A stretch of 64,000 bases of DNA from Anaerolineae bacterium. Its GTDB lineage: Bacteria > Chloroflexota > Anaerolineae > Aggregatilineales > Aggregatilineaceae. A program made the position numbers and the translations under genes. The number at the start of each line of letters is the position of its first letter. The stretch's first letter is position 1. This document shows positions 1 through 9,602 of this stretch, in pieces. The notes under the pieces are model-generated. The model was given only the letters and a program-made list of their open reading frames with translations, made no database searches and was not told the origin of the DNA. Where the stretch lies: the NCBI GenBank assembly GCA_018432315.1, contig JAHDLB010000042.1, positions 1-64,000 of the forward strand, written 5' to 3'.

Positions 1-1
1 C

Positions 2-184
2 ACCATGGATGTGACCGGCACCATCGAACTGCCCGAAGGCGTGGAAATGGTCATGCCCGGCGACAGCGTCAACCTGAAGGTCGAATTGATCACGCCCGTG
101 GCGCTCGAGCGCGGCTCCAACTTCGCCATCCGCGAAGGCGGCCTCACCGTCGGCGCCGGCGTCATCACCGAAATCCTTGAGTAA
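2..184 (+). CDS. tuf: elongation factor Tu, C-terminal end (partial)
   Basis: The open frame runs in from the window edge and encodes the last 60 residues of EF-Tu, the GTPase that brings aminoacyl-tRNA to the ribosome. The C-terminal beta-barrel signature is clear: [10 protein letters not shown], then FAIREGG and the usual [10 protein letters not shown] ending, stop TAA at 182-184. Only domain 3 is visible, so the GTPase motifs cannot be checked. It sits 79 bases before rpsJ, the common str-S10 junction in bacteria. Confidence 0.96.
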   Translation, partial: TMDVTGTIELPEGVEMVMPGDSVNLKVELITPVALERGSNFAIREGGLTVGAGVITEILE

Positions 185-263
185 CGTGACTGTTGGGGGC
201 CGCGCAGTGATGCCGGCCCCCTTAGCCGACTTCTAAACGCATTTTGAAGTCTGAGGAAACTAT

Positions 264-572
264 ATGGCCAAGCAAAAAATCCGCATCCGGCTCAAGGCGT
301 ATGATCATCGTGTGTTGGACCAGTCGGCCCAGCGCATCGTCGAAACGGCTGAGCGTACGGGCGCCCGCGTGGTCGGCCCGGTGCCACTGCCAACGCGCAT
401 TGAACGGTTCACGGTGCGGCGTTCGCCGTTCATTGACAAGGACTCGCAAGAGCACTTCGAGATCCGAACACACAAGCGCCTGATCGACGTGTTGGATCCC
501 GACAGCAAAACGATTGACACGCTGATGCGGTTGAACCTGCCGGCGGGCGTGGACATCGAGATCAAGATCTAG
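264..572 (+). CDS. rpsJ: 30S ribosomal protein S10
   Basis: First gene of the S10 cluster, 102 aa, the usual length. S10 sits in the 30S head and in many bacteria also serves in transcription antitermination with NusB. Diagnostic stretches are [12 protein letters not shown] near the start, [14 protein letters not shown] in the middle and the [15 protein letters not shown] segment. The ATG is preceded by a GAGGAA ribosome-binding site. A 181-base gap with no convincing gene separates it from rplC. Confidence 0.98.
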   Translation: MAKQKIRIRLKAYDHRVLDQSAQRIVETAERTGARVVGPVPLPTRIERFTVRRSPFIDKDSQEHFEIRTHKRLIDVLDPDSKTIDTLMRLNLPAGVDIEIKI

Positions 573-753
573 TCGGCGCCAGGCAAGCTTCCGGCAGGAT
601 TGCGCGGCCAGCGTCCGGCGCTGACGGGTGTCTGCTGGAGAGGCGACGGGGCTTACGTACCTAACGCAATCGGAAATTCAAGCGAAGCAGGGATGATGCG
701 TGAGGCGCGACGTGGTTGAACACGCACCTGCCACACAGTCCCTTGGAGGCAGT

Positions 754-1404
754 ATGAAGGGCATTATTGGCAAAAAAGTGGGCATGACCCAAATCTTCGA
801 TGAAGACGGACAGGTAATTCCCGTTACCGTCATTCAGGCTGGGCCGTGCTATGTGACTCAGGTTCGGACTGAGGAAAATGACGGGTATTCCGCTGTTCAG
901 CTTGGCTTCGAGGAACTGCCGCCCAAGCGCAATGGTTCGTCACGGCTGAACAAGCCGCGCCAGGGGCACCTGAAACGCGGCGCTCTCGACCTGCCCGATC
1001 TCCGGTACCTGCGCGAGTTCCGCGTGCGGGATCTCGACGTGGAAGAAGGGCAGCTCTTGAAGGCTGACGTCTTCGAGCGGGGCGACCGCGTCGACGTCGT
1101 GGGGACGTCGAAAGGGCGTGGTTTCGCCGGTACGGTGAAGCGTCATGGTTTTAACCGCGGGCCCAAGACGCACGGCCAGTCGGACCGCGAGCGCGCGCCA
1201 GGGTCGATCGGGGCGACGTCGACGCCCGGTCGCGTATTCAAGGGCACGCGCATGGGCGGTCGTATGGGTGGACAGCGTGTCACCGTTCAGAATCTCGAAG
1301 TCATCGTGGTGGATGCGGATAAGAATCTGCTCGCCGTTCGCGGATCGGTTCCCGGCGCCAGGGGGGGCATTCTGTTGGTCAAGCCCTCGCGCAAGAACAC
1401 GTAG
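754..1404 (+). CDS. rplC: 50S ribosomal protein L3
   Basis: L3 (216 aa) folds 23S rRNA domain VI near the peptidyl transferase centre. The protein begins [15 protein letters not shown], the family's typical start. The long loop with [14 protein letters not shown] and the [20 protein letters not shown] segment, which reaches the active site, are intact. The frame is open upstream to 700, but the ATG at 754 follows a GGAGG ribosome-binding site at 745-749 and matches the family N-terminus, so I take 754. Confidence 0.97.
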   Translation: MKGIIGKKVGMTQIFDEDGQVIPVTVIQAGPCYVTQVRTEENDGYSAVQLGFEELPPKRNGSSRLNKPRQGHLKRGALDLPDLRYLREFRVRDLDVEEGQLLKADVFERGDRVDVVGTSKGRGFAGTVKRHGFNRGPKTHGQSDRERAPGSIGATSTPGRVFKGTRMGGRMGGQRVTVQNLEVIVVDADKNLLAVRGSVPGARGGILLVKPSRKNT

Positions 1405-1439
1405 CAGCGGCGCCATCCGCACCAGAGGAGTCAGGAATC

Positions 1440-2075
1440 ATGCAAGTACCAGTTCGTAATATGGCCGGTGACCAGGTTGGCACGATCGAGCTTTCGCCCG
1501 CGATTTTCGAGGTTGAGGTCAACACGGGCCTGATCCACCAGGCCTATGTTCGCCAGATGGCTAACGCGCGGTTGGGCACTCACAAGACGAAGTCGCGTGG
1601 GGAAGTCGACCTGACCAAAGCCAAGTGGTATCGCCAGAAGGGCACGGGCCGCGCCCGTCACGGCGCGCGTTCGGCCCCGATCTTCGTGGGTGGCGGTGTG
1701 GCTCACGGTCCCAGGCCCCGCGATTACAGCAAGAAGATGCCGCGCAAGATGCGCCGCCAGGCCCTGCGCAGCGTGTTGTCGGCGCTGGCCCAGGACGACC
1801 AGATCGTGGTGGTGGACGAGCTGAAGCTCGACACCCCCAAGACATCCGCCATGCGCGCCATTCTGAGCAACCTGACGGGCGACCAGAAGACGCTGGTCCT
1901 GATGGCCGAGCGCGACGACGCCGTCGAGCGGAGCATTCGCAACCTGGGGAATGCGCGCGTGCTGCGGGCTTCGTACCTGAATGTGCGCGACCTGCTGTCG
2001 GCGGACCGGGTGGTCATTCCGCAGGCTGCGCTCGACGTGATCGAGAGCTTCCTGGGCACGGCGGCACAGAGCTAA
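1440..2075 (+). CDS. rplD: 50S ribosomal protein L4
   Basis: L4 (211 aa) lines the peptide exit tunnel. The extended tunnel loop is recognisable (KWYRQKGTGRARHG followed by APIFVGGGVAHGP), then the globular part with KMPRKMRRQALRS. A GAGGAG site precedes the ATG. In proteobacteria L4 represses its own operon; no equivalent leader structure was identified here. The next gene, rplW, starts 14 bases after its stop. Confidence 0.97.
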   Translation: MQVPVRNMAGDQVGTIELSPAIFEVEVNTGLIHQAYVRQMANARLGTHKTKSRGEVDLTKAKWYRQKGTGRARHGARSAPIFVGGGVAHGPRPRDYSKKMPRKMRRQALRSVLSALAQDDQIVVVDELKLDTPKTSAMRAILSNLTGDQKTLVLMAERDDAVERSIRNLGNARVLRASYLNVRDLLSADRVVIPQAALDVIESFLGTAAQS

Positions 2076-2089
2076 CAAGGAGCTGAGAC

Positions 2090-2389
2090 GTGACCAAGGG
2101 ACTGCACCTGTACGATATTATCCGGCGCCCGGTGATCACCGAGAAGTCGAACATTATGTCCAGCGAGGCGAATCAATACGTCTTCGAGGTCGACATGCGC
2201 GCCAACAAGATCCAGATCAAAGACGCCGTCGAGCGCATCTTCGATGTGGACGTGGTCAAAGTCAACACGATGGTGATGCCCCTCAAGCGCGGGCGTCGCG
2301 GTCGCACGTTTTACGTTCGCCAGCGGGCCTGGAAGAAAGCCGTGGTTACGGTTCCCCAGGGCCAGAGTATCAGCCTGTTCAACGCCTAG
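2090..2389 (+). CDS. rplW: 50S ribosomal protein L23
   Basis: L23 (99 aa) lies at the tunnel exit, where trigger factor and the signal recognition particle dock. It begins with a GTG codon preceded by AAGGAG. Family hallmarks are IIRRPVITEKSN near the start, the YVFEVDMRANKIQIKDAVE segment and the basic GRRGRTFYV loop. Length is normal. Confidence 0.97.
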   Translation: MTKGLHLYDIIRRPVITEKSNIMSSEANQYVFEVDMRANKIQIKDAVERIFDVDVVKVNTMVMPLKRGRRGRTFYVRQRAWKKAVVTVPQGQSISLFNA

Positions 2390-2468
2390 TGGTTGAGTGC
2401 CGGCGCTCAGATATCCGCACCTCACGGGGCTAATGATCGCCGGGCACACAAGAGTTTGAGGTCAGACA

Positions 2469-3302
2469 ATGCCAGTCAAGAAGTACAAGCCAACATCGCC
2501 CGGTCGCCGGGACATGACGGGCAGCACCTTCGAGGAAATCACACGCTCGAAGCCGACCCGTTCGCTCCTGACGCAGAAGCGCCGGCGCGGTGGTCGCAAC
2601 AACACGGGCCGCATCACGGTCCGCCATCGTGGCGGCGGTCACAAGCGCCGTTATCGCCTGATCGACTTCCGGCGGGACAAGCTCAACATCCCGGCCAAGG
2701 TCGAATCGATTGAGTACGATCCCAACCGCTCGGCGCGCATCGCCCTGCTGTTGTATGCCGACGGCGAGCGCCGGTACATCATCGCGCCGCTGGGCCTGCG
2801 CGTGGGCGACCGCGTGATGAGCGGCGTCGATGCCGATGTCCGCGTCGGCAACACGCTCCCGATCCGGTCGATCCCGGTCGGCTCGCTGGTGCACAACGTC
2901 GAGCTGCAGCCGGGGCGGGGTGGGCAGTTGGCGCGCGCCGCCGGGACATCGGCGCAGTTGCTCGCCAAAGAGGGGACCTATGCCCAGCTTCGCCTGCCGA
3001 GTGGCGAGGTGCGCCGCGTGCACGAGAACTGCATGGCGACCATCGGCCAGGTCGGCAACACCGATCACGGCAACATCAAGCTCGGTAAGGCGGGCCGCAG
3101 GCGCTGGCTGGGCTGGCGCCCGACCGTGCGCGGTTCGGCGATGGACCCCAAGAGCCACCCGCATGGCGGTGGTGAAGGGCGTTCGCCCATCGGTATGCCT
3201 GGTCCCAAGACCCCTTGGGGCAAGCCTGCGATGGGTCTGAAGACCCGGCGCAACAAGCGCACCGACCAGTATATCGTGCGGCGTCGTGGTAAGCGTCGGT
3301 AG
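2469..3302 (+). CDS. rplB: 50S ribosomal protein L2
   Basis: L2 (277 aa) is a primary 23S rRNA binder required for subunit joining and peptidyl transfer. The protein opens with [16 protein letters not shown] and shows the RNA-binding domain ([19 protein letters not shown]) and the C-terminal signature with the conserved histidine region ([20 protein letters not shown]). It ends in the usual basic [20 protein letters not shown] tail. GAGG lies upstream of the ATG. Confidence 0.98.
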   Translation: MPVKKYKPTSPGRRDMTGSTFEEITRSKPTRSLLTQKRRRGGRNNTGRITVRHRGGGHKRRYRLIDFRRDKLNIPAKVESIEYDPNRSARIALLLYADGERRYIIAPLGLRVGDRVMSGVDADVRVGNTLPIRSIPVGSLVHNVELQPGRGGQLARAAGTSAQLLAKEGTYAQLRLPSGEVRRVHENCMATIGQVGNTDHGNIKLGKAGRRRWLGWRPTVRGSAMDPKSHPHGGGEGRSPIGMPGPKTPWGKPAMGLKTRRNKRTDQYIVRRRGKRR

Positions 3303-3320
3303 TGTTAATCGGAGGCTAAG

Positions 3321-3596
3321 ATGTCGCGTTCGCTGAAAAAAGGGCCGTTTATCGAGCCGAAGCTGCTCCGCAAAGTCGAGACGATGCGTGAGCGCGGGGA
3401 CAAGAAGGTGATCCGGACGTGGAGCCGGGCGTCGACCATCTTCCCGCAAATGGTGGGCTTCACGATTGCCGTACACGATGGCCGTCGCCATGTGCCGATC
3501 TACATCACGGAGAACATGGTGGGGCACAAGCTCGGTGAATTCGCGCCGACGCGTACCTATCGGGGCCACCTTGCCGAGAAGAAAAAGAAGAAATAG
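3321..3596 (+). CDS. rpsS: 30S ribosomal protein S19
   Basis: S19 (91 aa) binds the 30S head with S13. It starts [12 protein letters not shown] and contains IKTWSRAS-like text ([17 protein letters not shown]) and [16 protein letters not shown], all diagnostic. The C-terminus ends in a short run of five lysines. A GGAGG site at 3311-3315 precedes the ATG. Confidence 0.98.
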   Translation: MSRSLKKGPFIEPKLLRKVETMRERGDKKVIRTWSRASTIFPQMVGFTIAVHDGRRHVPIYITENMVGHKLGEFAPTRTYRGHLAEKKKKK

Positions 3597-3624
3597 GCCA
3601 GGACGGGGATAAGGAATCAACGCT

Positions 3625-3972
3625 ATGGATGTACGTGCTACTGCCCGCCACCTGCCGATCTCGGCGCAGAAGATGCGTCTGGTGTGCGACCAGGTTCGTG
3701 GTATGGATGCGGACCAGGCGCTGGTGATGCTGCAGTTCATGCCTCACAAAGGGGCTGGGCTGCTGCGCAAGTTGATCGAGTCGGCCATCGCCAATGGCGA
3801 GATGAACTTTGAGATGAACCGCCGGGATTTGTATATCACCGAGCTGTATGCCAACGAAGGCCCGAGCATGAAGCGGGTCAAGGCTGGGGCGCGCGGGCGC
3901 TACAAACCGCGCGTGAAGCGGTCGACCCATCTCACTGTCGTGTTGGCTGAGCGTGAAGAGGAGTACATTTAA
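3625..3972 (+). CDS. rplV: 50S ribosomal protein L22
   Basis: L22 (115 aa) contributes to the exit-tunnel constriction. The start [20 protein letters not shown] and the tunnel hairpin region with [17 protein letters not shown] are typical. The stop TAA overlaps the rpsC start by one base (TAATG), so translation of the two is likely coupled. Confidence 0.97.
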   Translation: MDVRATARHLPISAQKMRLVCDQVRGMDADQALVMLQFMPHKGAGLLRKLIESAIANGEMNFEMNRRDLYITELYANEGPSMKRVKAGARGRYKPRVKRSTHLTVVLAEREEEYI

Positions 3973-4646
3973 TGGGTCGCAAGATTCACCCAGTCGGTTT
4001 CCGGCTCAAGATCAATCGCGATTGGTCCGCGCGGTGGTTCGCTGAGGGAGACCGCTATCGCGAGTTGCTGCAAGAGGACTTCCGGATTCGCCAGTACGTC
4101 GAGAAAGAGGCCGAACGGGCCGGGATCGCCGGCGTTGAGATCGAGCGCTATCCCAACCAGGTGCAGGTGTCGCTGTACACTGCCAAGCCCGGCATCGTGA
4201 TCGGGCGCAAGGGCGAGAGCGTCAAGAAACTGCGCCAGGGCCTGGAGAAGATCACCGGCAAGAAGGTGAAGGTCGAAGTCGAGGAAATCGAGAAGCCCGA
4301 TCTGAACGCCCGGCTGGTGGCCCTGAACATCGCCGGCCAGCTCGAACGCCGCATCGGCCACAGCCGCGCCATGAAGCGCGCCATCGGCCAGGCCATGCGC
4401 CAGGGCGCCGAAGGGATCAAGATTCAGGTGAGCGGGCGTCTGGCCGGGGCCGAAATGGCCCGCCGCGAATGGCAGATGGAAGGCCAGGTGCCGCGCAACA
4501 CCTTGCGGTCGTTCATCGACTACGGGACCGCCGAGGCGCTGACGACGTTCGGGCGGATTGGCGTGAAGGTCTGGATTTATAAGGGCGAGGTCCTGAGCGA
4601 AGAAATTCGCCAGCCCGAGCCCACCGATGTCTATGTGAGTCAATAA
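3972..4646 (+). CDS. rpsC: 30S ribosomal protein S3
   Basis: S3 (224 aa) forms part of the mRNA entry channel. It begins [14 protein letters not shown], carries a KH-type RNA-binding domain with the [11 protein letters not shown] loop at about residues 77-87, and the C-terminal domain with [14 protein letters not shown] and [15 protein letters not shown]. It overlaps rplV by one base. Confidence 0.98.
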   Translation: MGRKIHPVGFRLKINRDWSARWFAEGDRYRELLQEDFRIRQYVEKEAERAGIAGVEIERYPNQVQVSLYTAKPGIVIGRKGESVKKLRQGLEKITGKKVKVEVEEIEKPDLNARLVALNIAGQLERRIGHSRAMKRAIGQAMRQGAEGIKIQVSGRLAGAEMARREWQMEGQVPRNTLRSFIDYGTAEALTTFGRIGVKVWIYKGEVLSEEIRQPEPTDVYVSQ

Positions 4647-4753
4647 GCAGAGCCTTCTCGCGCAGGCGGTCGCCGTGGGCGGCAGTGTGCGCAGGGCTGC
4701 CCGGCTGGCTGCCAGTGGGCGGCGGGGTTCTGACTTACCAGGAGTGAACGACC

Positions 4754-5188
4754 ATGTTGATGCCAAAGCGGGTGAAATACCGCAAGCAGTTCCGAGGCCG
4801 GATGCGAGGCAAGGCCAGCCGCGGCAACACCGTTCAGTTTGGCGAGTTCGGGTTGCAGGCCACGGAACCGGCCTGGATCACCAGCCGCCAGATTGAGGCG
4901 TCGCGCCGCGCTATCATGCGCTATATCAAGCGTCGTGGCCGCGTGTGGATCCGCGTCTTCCCTGACAAGCCCGTGACCAAGCGTTCGGCGGAAAGCCGTA
5001 TGGGTAAGGGTAAGGGGTCGGTCGACCACTACGTGGCGGTTGTCCGGCCAGGTCTGGTGTTGTTCGAAATGGCCGGAGTCGATGAGGAAACCGCGCGCGA
5101 AGCGCTGCGCCTGGCCGCGTTCAAGCTCCCGATCTCGGCGAAGTTCATCAAGCGCACCGATCCCATCTCGGGTGAGGAGGTCGTCTAA
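4754..5188 (+). CDS. rplP: 50S ribosomal protein L16
   Basis: L16 (144 aa) helps bind tRNA in the A site and central protuberance. It starts [19 protein letters not shown], and shows [19 protein letters not shown] and the C-terminal [11 protein letters not shown], all conserved. AGGAG lies upstream. A 107-base spacer separates it from rpsC, while rpmC follows with no gap. Confidence 0.98.
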   Translation: MLMPKRVKYRKQFRGRMRGKASRGNTVQFGEFGLQATEPAWITSRQIEASRRAIMRYIKRRGRVWIRVFPDKPVTKRSAESRMGKGKGSVDHYVAVVRPGLVLFEMAGVDEETAREALRLAAFKLPISAKFIKRTDPISGEEVV

Positions 5189-5422
5189 ATGGCTATCAAG
5201 AAAGCGGCGGAGATTCGCCGGATGACCGATGCCGAAATCGTCGGGGCGATCAATGACGCCAAAGAAGAGATGTTCAATCTCCGCTTCCAATGGGAGTCCG
5301 GCCAGTTAGAAGATTATACGCGCATTCGCCAGCTCAAGAAGCACATTGCCCGGTTGTTGACGGTGCAGCGCGAGCGTGAACTGGCTACGGAGCTTGTCCA
5401 GGAGGAAGCAGATGCCGAATAA
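5189..5422 (+). CDS. rpmC: 50S ribosomal protein L29
   Basis: L29 (77 aa) is the small two-helix protein at the tunnel exit. Its MTDAEIVGAINDAKEEMFNLRFQ segment and the RIRQLKKHIARLLTV helix are diagnostic. The ATG follows the rplP stop directly. Its last 11 bases overlap the rpsQ start. Confidence 0.96.
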   Translation: MAIKKAAEIRRMTDAEIVGAINDAKEEMFNLRFQWESGQLEDYTRIRQLKKHIARLLTVQRERELATELVQEEADAE

Positions 5423-5675
5423 TCGCCGGCGGCTTGTGGGCCGCGTGTTGCGTAATTCGATGGACAAGACGGTGGTGGTGGGGGTCGAGAGCACCAAGCG
5501 CCATCGTCTGTACAAGAAGGTGATCAGGACGACCAAGAAGTACATGGCGCACGATGAAACGAACGCCATCCCGGTGGGTGCCCTGGTCAAGATCGTCGAG
5601 AGCCGCCCGATCAGCAAAACGAAGCGTTGGGTGGTCGAAGAAGTGTTGGAGACGCCGGAGCACGAAGAGGCATAG
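5412..5675 (+). CDS. rpsQ: 30S ribosomal protein S17
   Basis: S17 (87 aa) binds the 5' domain of 16S rRNA. Conserved text: RRLVGRVLRNSMDKTVVV, then KRHRLYKKVIRTTKKYMAHD and VKIVESRPISKTKRW. The frame is open upstream to 5376, but the ATG at 5412 has GGAGG at 5401-5405 and gives the family-length protein, so I chose it. This means an 11-base overlap with rpmC. Confidence 0.96.
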   Translation: MPNNRRRLVGRVLRNSMDKTVVVGVESTKRHRLYKKVIRTTKKYMAHDETNAIPVGALVKIVESRPISKTKRWVVEEVLETPEHEEA

Positions 5676-5707
5676 CCGGCTGAGGCCATGAATGAGGCGA
5701 ACGTAAG

Positions 5708-6079
5708 ATGATCCAGAATGAATCGCGACTGAAAGTGGCCGACAACACGGGCGCCCGTGAAGTGCTGGTGATCCGGATTATGGGTGGCTCCAAGCGGAAA
5801 ACGGCAACCGTGGGCGACGTCGTCATTGCGACGGTCAAGTCCGCTGCACCGCAAGGTTCGGTGAAAAAGAGCGAGATCGTGCGCGCGGTGGTGGTTCGCA
5901 CGGCCAAAGAATATCGCCGCAGCGATGGTTCGTATATCAAGTTCGACGACAATGCTGCGGTGATTTTGCAGGGTGAGACGAGGGATCCACGCGGGACCCG
6001 TATCTTTGGGCCGGTCGCCCGTGAACTGCGTGAAAAAGGGTTCATGAAAATCGTCTCGCTGGCTCCCGAAACGCTGTAG
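5708..6079 (+). CDS. rplN: 50S ribosomal protein L14
   Basis: L14 (123 aa) takes part in an intersubunit bridge. It starts [19 protein letters not shown] and carries the [27 protein letters not shown] segment (in pieces across residues about 80-108). Length and ends match the family. Confidence 0.98.
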   Translation: MIQNESRLKVADNTGAREVLVIRIMGGSKRKTATVGDVVIATVKSAAPQGSVKKSEIVRAVVVRTAKEYRRSDGSYIKFDDNAAVILQGETRDPRGTRIFGPVARELREKGFMKIVSLAPETL

Positions 6080-6117
6080 CGCTTGACGAGTCGGCTTGAG
6101 ATTGGAGTGAGGCAAGA

Positions 6118-6441
6118 ATGCAACGGATCAAACGGGGCGACACGGTCGAAGTGATCGCCGGTAAGGATAGGGGCGTGCGCGGTGATGTTCTGCGGGTGAT
6201 GCCCAAAGTCAACCGCGTGGTGGTCGAACGGGTGAACATCGCCCGCAAGCACCAGCGCCCGGTGCAGGCAGGCCGCCAGCAGGTCCAGCCCGGCATCATC
6301 GAGTTCGAGGCGCCGATTCATGCGTCGAACGTGATGCTGGTCTGCCCGCAGTGCGATAAGCCCACCCGGGTCGGTTTCCGGTATGAGGAAGATGGCACGA
6401 AGCTGCGCGTGTGCCGTAAGTGCGGCAAAGACATCGACTGA
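6118..6441 (+). CDS. rplX: 50S ribosomal protein L24 (zinc-knuckle form)
   Basis: L24 (107 aa) starts 50S assembly. The KOW motif is near the N-terminus (GDTVEVIAGKDRGVRGDVLRV). The C-terminal part has two paired cysteines, C76/C79 (CPQC) and C99/C102 (CRKC), able to bind zinc; this form is common in several Gram-positive and deep-branching phyla. GGAG precedes the ATG. Confidence 0.97.
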   Translation: MQRIKRGDTVEVIAGKDRGVRGDVLRVMPKVNRVVVERVNIARKHQRPVQAGRQQVQPGIIEFEAPIHASNVMLVCPQCDKPTRVGFRYEEDGTKLRVCRKCGKDID

Positions 6442-6469
6442 GCCGTCTTCACGAGCGAGGTAAAGATCA

Positions 6470-7018
6470 ATGGCACAAAATCGTGTGCTGGAGCGTTACC
6501 GCCAGGAAGTCGTTCCGGCGTTGATGGAAGAGTTCAACTACAAAAGCCCGATGCAGGTTCCGCGCATCACGAAAGTCACGCTGAATATCGGCGTGGGCGA
6601 GGCGCTGGACAACGCCAAGGCGCTCGACGCCGCGGTCGAAGACCTGCGTCAGATCACCGGCCAGCAGCCCGTGATCACCAAGGCGCGCCACAGCATCGCC
6701 AGCTTCAAGCTGCGCGAGGGCCGCGCGATTGGCGTGAAGGTCGACCTGCGCGGCGAGCGGATGTGGGCCTTGCTCGACCGCCTGATGAACGTGGCGCTGC
6801 CGCGCACGCGTGACTTCAGCGGCCTGAGCCCGGACTCATTCGACGGGCGCGGCAACTATACGTTGGGCCTGCGCGAGCAACTGCTCTTCCCTGAAATCGA
6901 GTACGACAAAATCGACAAGGTGCGCGGGCTGGAGATCACCATCGTGACCACCGCCAGCACCGACGAAGAGGGACGCCGCCTGCTCCGCCTGTTGGGCATG
7001 CCGTTCCGCCAGCAGTGA
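6470..7018 (+). CDS. rplE: 50S ribosomal protein L5
   Basis: L5 (182 aa) binds 5S rRNA and contacts the P-site tRNA. It shows [18 protein letters not shown], the [20 protein letters not shown] stretch and [20 protein letters not shown]. Its length is normal and a GAGG site precedes the start. Confidence 0.98.
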   Translation: MAQNRVLERYRQEVVPALMEEFNYKSPMQVPRITKVTLNIGVGEALDNAKALDAAVEDLRQITGQQPVITKARHSIASFKLREGRAIGVKVDLRGERMWALLDRLMNVALPRTRDFSGLSPDSFDGRGNYTLGLREQLLFPEIEYDKIDKVRGLEITIVTTASTDEEGRRLLRLLGMPFRQQ

Positions 7019-7062
7019 TGTGTACGTTGGGCTGAATGAGTATCAAGGGAAGGTAGTACCCT

Positions 7063-7269
7063 ATGGCCAAGAAGTCAATGGTGGCACGCGAGCACAAGCG
7101 CAAATATAAGGTTCGCGTGCGGAATCGCTGCCAGTATGTTGACCCCAATTCGGGTAAGGTCTGTGGACGCCCGCGGGGGTATATCCGTCGGTTCGGGTTA
7201 TGCCGTATTCACTTCCGGGAACTGGCCCTCGAAGGGCAGATCCCCGGCGTAGTGAAATCGAGCTGGTAG
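7063..7269 (+). CDS. rpsN: 30S ribosomal protein S14, variant zinc knuckle
   Basis: Short S14 (68 aa) of the zinc-binding class, recognised by [14 protein letters not shown] and [21 protein letters not shown]. In the standard zinc form the ligands are CxxC and CxxC. Here the first pair is C23 and C34, separated by ten residues ([10 protein letters not shown]), and the second pair is C47 with H50 in place of the last cysteine. A Cys3-His site could still hold zinc, so I call it functional but divergent. The spc position between L5 and S8 supports the assignment. Confidence 0.93.
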   Translation: MAKKSMVAREHKRKYKVRVRNRCQYVDPNSGKVCGRPRGYIRRFGLCRIHFRELALEGQIPGVVKSSW

Positions 7270-7288
7270 TCCGCTAGGGGCAAAAACC

Positions 7289-7693
7289 ATGCAAAGTGAT
7301 CCTATTGCTGATATGTTGACTCGCATTCGCAATGCGCTCATGGCCGGTCACACGACCGTCGCCATCCCGCATTCGAAGATCAAACTGGCGATCGCGCAAA
7401 TCCTCAAGCAGGAAGGGTACGTCGAGGATGTCTCGCTGACGGATGACGTCCCGGTGCGCATGATCGTTGTCAAGCTGAAGTACTGGGGCAAGCGCCGCGA
7501 GCGCCGCCCGGTCATCAGCAAAATCGAGCGTGTGAGCAAGCCCGGGCGCCGGGTGTATGTTGGCCGCAGTGAAATCCCGTGGGTGATGAGTGGGATGGGC
7601 ATCTCCATCCTGACCACGCCGGACGGCATCATGACGGGCCAGCAGGCGCGCCGCCAGGGCGTGGGTGGCGAGGTACTCTGCACCGTCTATTAG
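7289..7693 (+). CDS. rpsH: 30S ribosomal protein S8
   Basis: S8 (134 aa) binds the central domain of 16S rRNA. It begins with [18 protein letters not shown] and ends with [22 protein letters not shown], the family signature around the C-terminal GG. The following 172 bases to rplF contain no convincing gene. Confidence 0.98.
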   Translation: MQSDPIADMLTRIRNALMAGHTTVAIPHSKIKLAIAQILKQEGYVEDVSLTDDVPVRMIVVKLKYWGKRRERRPVISKIERVSKPGRRVYVGRSEIPWVMSGMGISILTTPDGIMTGQQARRQGVGGEVLCTVY

Positions 7694-7865
7694 GCCGGGG
7701 CGGGGTGCCGAGGTTACGCCGGAGAGGTCGGACGGGTGCCAGTAGAGGATCTGGGCGAGGAATTCCAAGCAACGCGATCTTCGCCCAGAGTGTCTACGAT
7801 GCGCCCCAGGCCCATCCGCGTCCCTGGTAACCGTATGGGAATACAGACAAAGGGAGGATGGAACC

Positions 7866-8411
7866 GTGTCGAGAATTGGTAAACAACCGATTCCTATCCC
7901 GGACAAGGTTCAGGTCACAATCGACGGCACTGCGGTGACCGTCAAGGGCCCTAAAGGCGAGCTGTTCCACAAGTTTCCGGTCGATATGATGATCAAGCAG
8001 GAAGACGGCCAGATCGTCGTGACCCGCCCGACCGACCAGCGCCATCACCGCGCTCTGCACGGGATGACGCGCGCCCTGATCGCCAACATGGTGACGGGCG
8101 TCAGCGACGGGTTCGAGCGCGTGTTGACCATCGAAGGCGTGGGCTACCGTGCCGAGATGGAAGGCCAGACGCTGGTCATGCACGTCGGGTATTCGCACCC
8201 CGTGCCTGTCGAGCCGCCGGACAATGTGGAGTTCGTCGTCGAGGACCGTGGTCACCTGATCCGGATCCGCGGGATCGATAAACAGGTGGTTGGCGAGCTG
8301 GCGGCCAACATTCGTAAGCTGCGGCCACCGGAACCTTACAAGGGGAAGGGTGTGCGGTATGAAGGCGAGCACGTCCGTCGTAAGGCTGGTAAGGCTGGTA
8401 AGGTCGGTTAG
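7866..8411 (+). CDS. rplF: 50S ribosomal protein L6
   Basis: L6 (181 aa) sits near the GTPase-factor binding site. It starts with GTG behind a GGGAGG site and reads SRIGKQPIPIPDKV; the second half has RGIDKQVVGELAANIRKLRPPEPYKGKGVRY. The tail after EGEHVRRK is a short GKAGKAGKVG repeat, made from a repeated aaggctggt DNA unit. Confidence 0.97.
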   Translation: MSRIGKQPIPIPDKVQVTIDGTAVTVKGPKGELFHKFPVDMMIKQEDGQIVVTRPTDQRHHRALHGMTRALIANMVTGVSDGFERVLTIEGVGYRAEMEGQTLVMHVGYSHPVPVEPPDNVEFVVEDRGHLIRIRGIDKQVVGELAANIRKLRPPEPYKGKGVRYEGEHVRRKAGKAGKVG

Positions 8412-8437
8412 GCTGTAGGGGCTAGAGAGCGAAGTCA

Positions 8438-8800
8438 ATGAGCGAAAAAGGACGTAAAGCACGCATTCGCCGGCATCGCCGGGTGCGTGCCACAATCTCG
8501 GGCACGCCGGAACGGCCTCGTCTGAACGTGTTTCGCAGCCTGGGGCAGATCTACGCCCAGGTGATCGATGATGTGGCGGGCCACACGCTGGCGTCGGCTT
8601 CGACCATCGACCGTGAGCTGCGCGGGCAGGTCGAAGGCAAACCCAAGACCGAAGCCGCCAAGTTGGTGGGCGAGCTGGTCGCCAAGCGCGCGCAGGCTGC
8701 CGGGGTGAAGCAGGTCGTCTTCGACCGCGGCGGCTACAAGTATCATGGCCGCGTCAAGGCGCTAGCCGATGGCGCGCGTGAAGCCGGACTGGAATTTTAG
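8438..8800 (+). CDS. rplR: 50S ribosomal protein L18
   Basis: L18 (120 aa) is a 5S rRNA-binding protein of the central protuberance. Conserved pieces: [27 protein letters not shown] and the C-terminal [28 protein letters not shown] (split across its last 30 residues). GAGAG precedes the ATG. Confidence 0.98.
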   Translation: MSEKGRKARIRRHRRVRATISGTPERPRLNVFRSLGQIYAQVIDDVAGHTLASASTIDRELRGQVEGKPKTEAAKLVGELVAKRAQAAGVKQVVFDRGGYKYHGRVKALADGAREAGLEF

Positions 8801-8878
8801 GTCAATTTCCCAAACAGAGTGGGCCGGGCGGGCGCAGGTGCGCCGCCTGGCCGCGATGGCTGGACATTGGAGAGGAAA

Positions 8879-9421
8879 ATGGGAAGACGAGAACCGCGGC
8901 GCGATGAAGACCGCGAAGAACTTGATGAGCGTGTAATTGATATCACCCGCGTCGCCAAAGTGGTCAAGGGTGGACGTCGCTTCGCCTTCCGCGCCGTCGT
9001 CGTCGTGGGTGACAACAAGGGGCAGGTCGGCATCGGCGTGGGCAAGGCGCGCGGCGTGCCGGACTCGATCCGCAAGGCTTCCGAGCGCGCTCGCCGCAAC
9101 ATGACGCGCGTCTCGCTGTCCGATACGACGATCCCGCACATGATCACCGCCAAGCATGGCGGCGCGGTCGTGATGCTCAAGCCGGCGTCGCCCGGCACCG
9201 GCGTGATCGCCGGTGGTGGCGTGCGCGCCGTGCTCGAAGCGGCGGGCGTGCGCGACATTCTGAGCAAGAGCCAGGGCAGCGCCAACATCCTGAACGTGGC
9301 CCATGCCACCATCGACGCGCTGGCCGAGCTGGTCGATCCCGCCGAGCTGGCAGCCATGCGCGGCAAGGATCCGCAGCAGCTCCAGCCGTTCTGGAAGCGC
9401 GGGAGGAAGAGCGATGAGTAA
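8879..9421 (+). CDS. rpsE: 30S ribosomal protein S5
   Basis: S5 (180 aa) forms part of the decoding and mRNA entry region. The double-stranded RNA-binding fold is seen in [19 protein letters not shown] and [15 protein letters not shown], with the [20 protein letters not shown] segment after it. The frame extends upstream to 8819, but the ATG at 8879 follows GGAGAGG and fits the family length. Its last 8 bases overlap rpmD. Confidence 0.97.
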   Translation: MGRREPRRDEDREELDERVIDITRVAKVVKGGRRFAFRAVVVVGDNKGQVGIGVGKARGVPDSIRKASERARRNMTRVSLSDTTIPHMITAKHGGAVVMLKPASPGTGVIAGGGVRAVLEAAGVRDILSKSQGSANILNVAHATIDALAELVDPAELAAMRGKDPQQLQPFWKRGRKSDE

Positions 9422-9602
9422 GCAGGTGCGCGTGACCCTGGTCAAAAGTCCGATCGGCTACGAAAAGAGCCAGAAGGCGACCGTCCGGGCGCTGGGCCTG
9501 CGGCGCATGCATGCCAGCGTGATTCACGACGATACCCCGCCGGTACGTGGTATGATTAACAAGATCAGCCACCTGGTGAAGGTGGAGGAAATCGAAGCAT
9601 GA
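9414..9602 (+). CDS. rpmD: 50S ribosomal protein L30
   Basis: L30 (62 aa), a small single-domain protein: [38 protein letters not shown] and [16 protein letters not shown] are diagnostic. The ATG at 9414 has GGAGG at 9402-9406 inside the end of rpsE; the longer upstream frame is rpsE sequence in another frame. It overlaps rpsE by 8 bases and rplO by 4 bases (ATGA), which suggests coupled translation. Confidence 0.96.
   Translation: MSKQVRVTLVKSPIGYEKSQKATVRALGLRRMHASVIHDDTPPVRGMINKISHLVKVEEIEA

Noticed and set aside
7694..7865. A gene in the gap between rpsH and rplF
   Set aside because: The frames there are extensions of shadows from rpsH and carry no ribosomal-protein or other recognisable motif.
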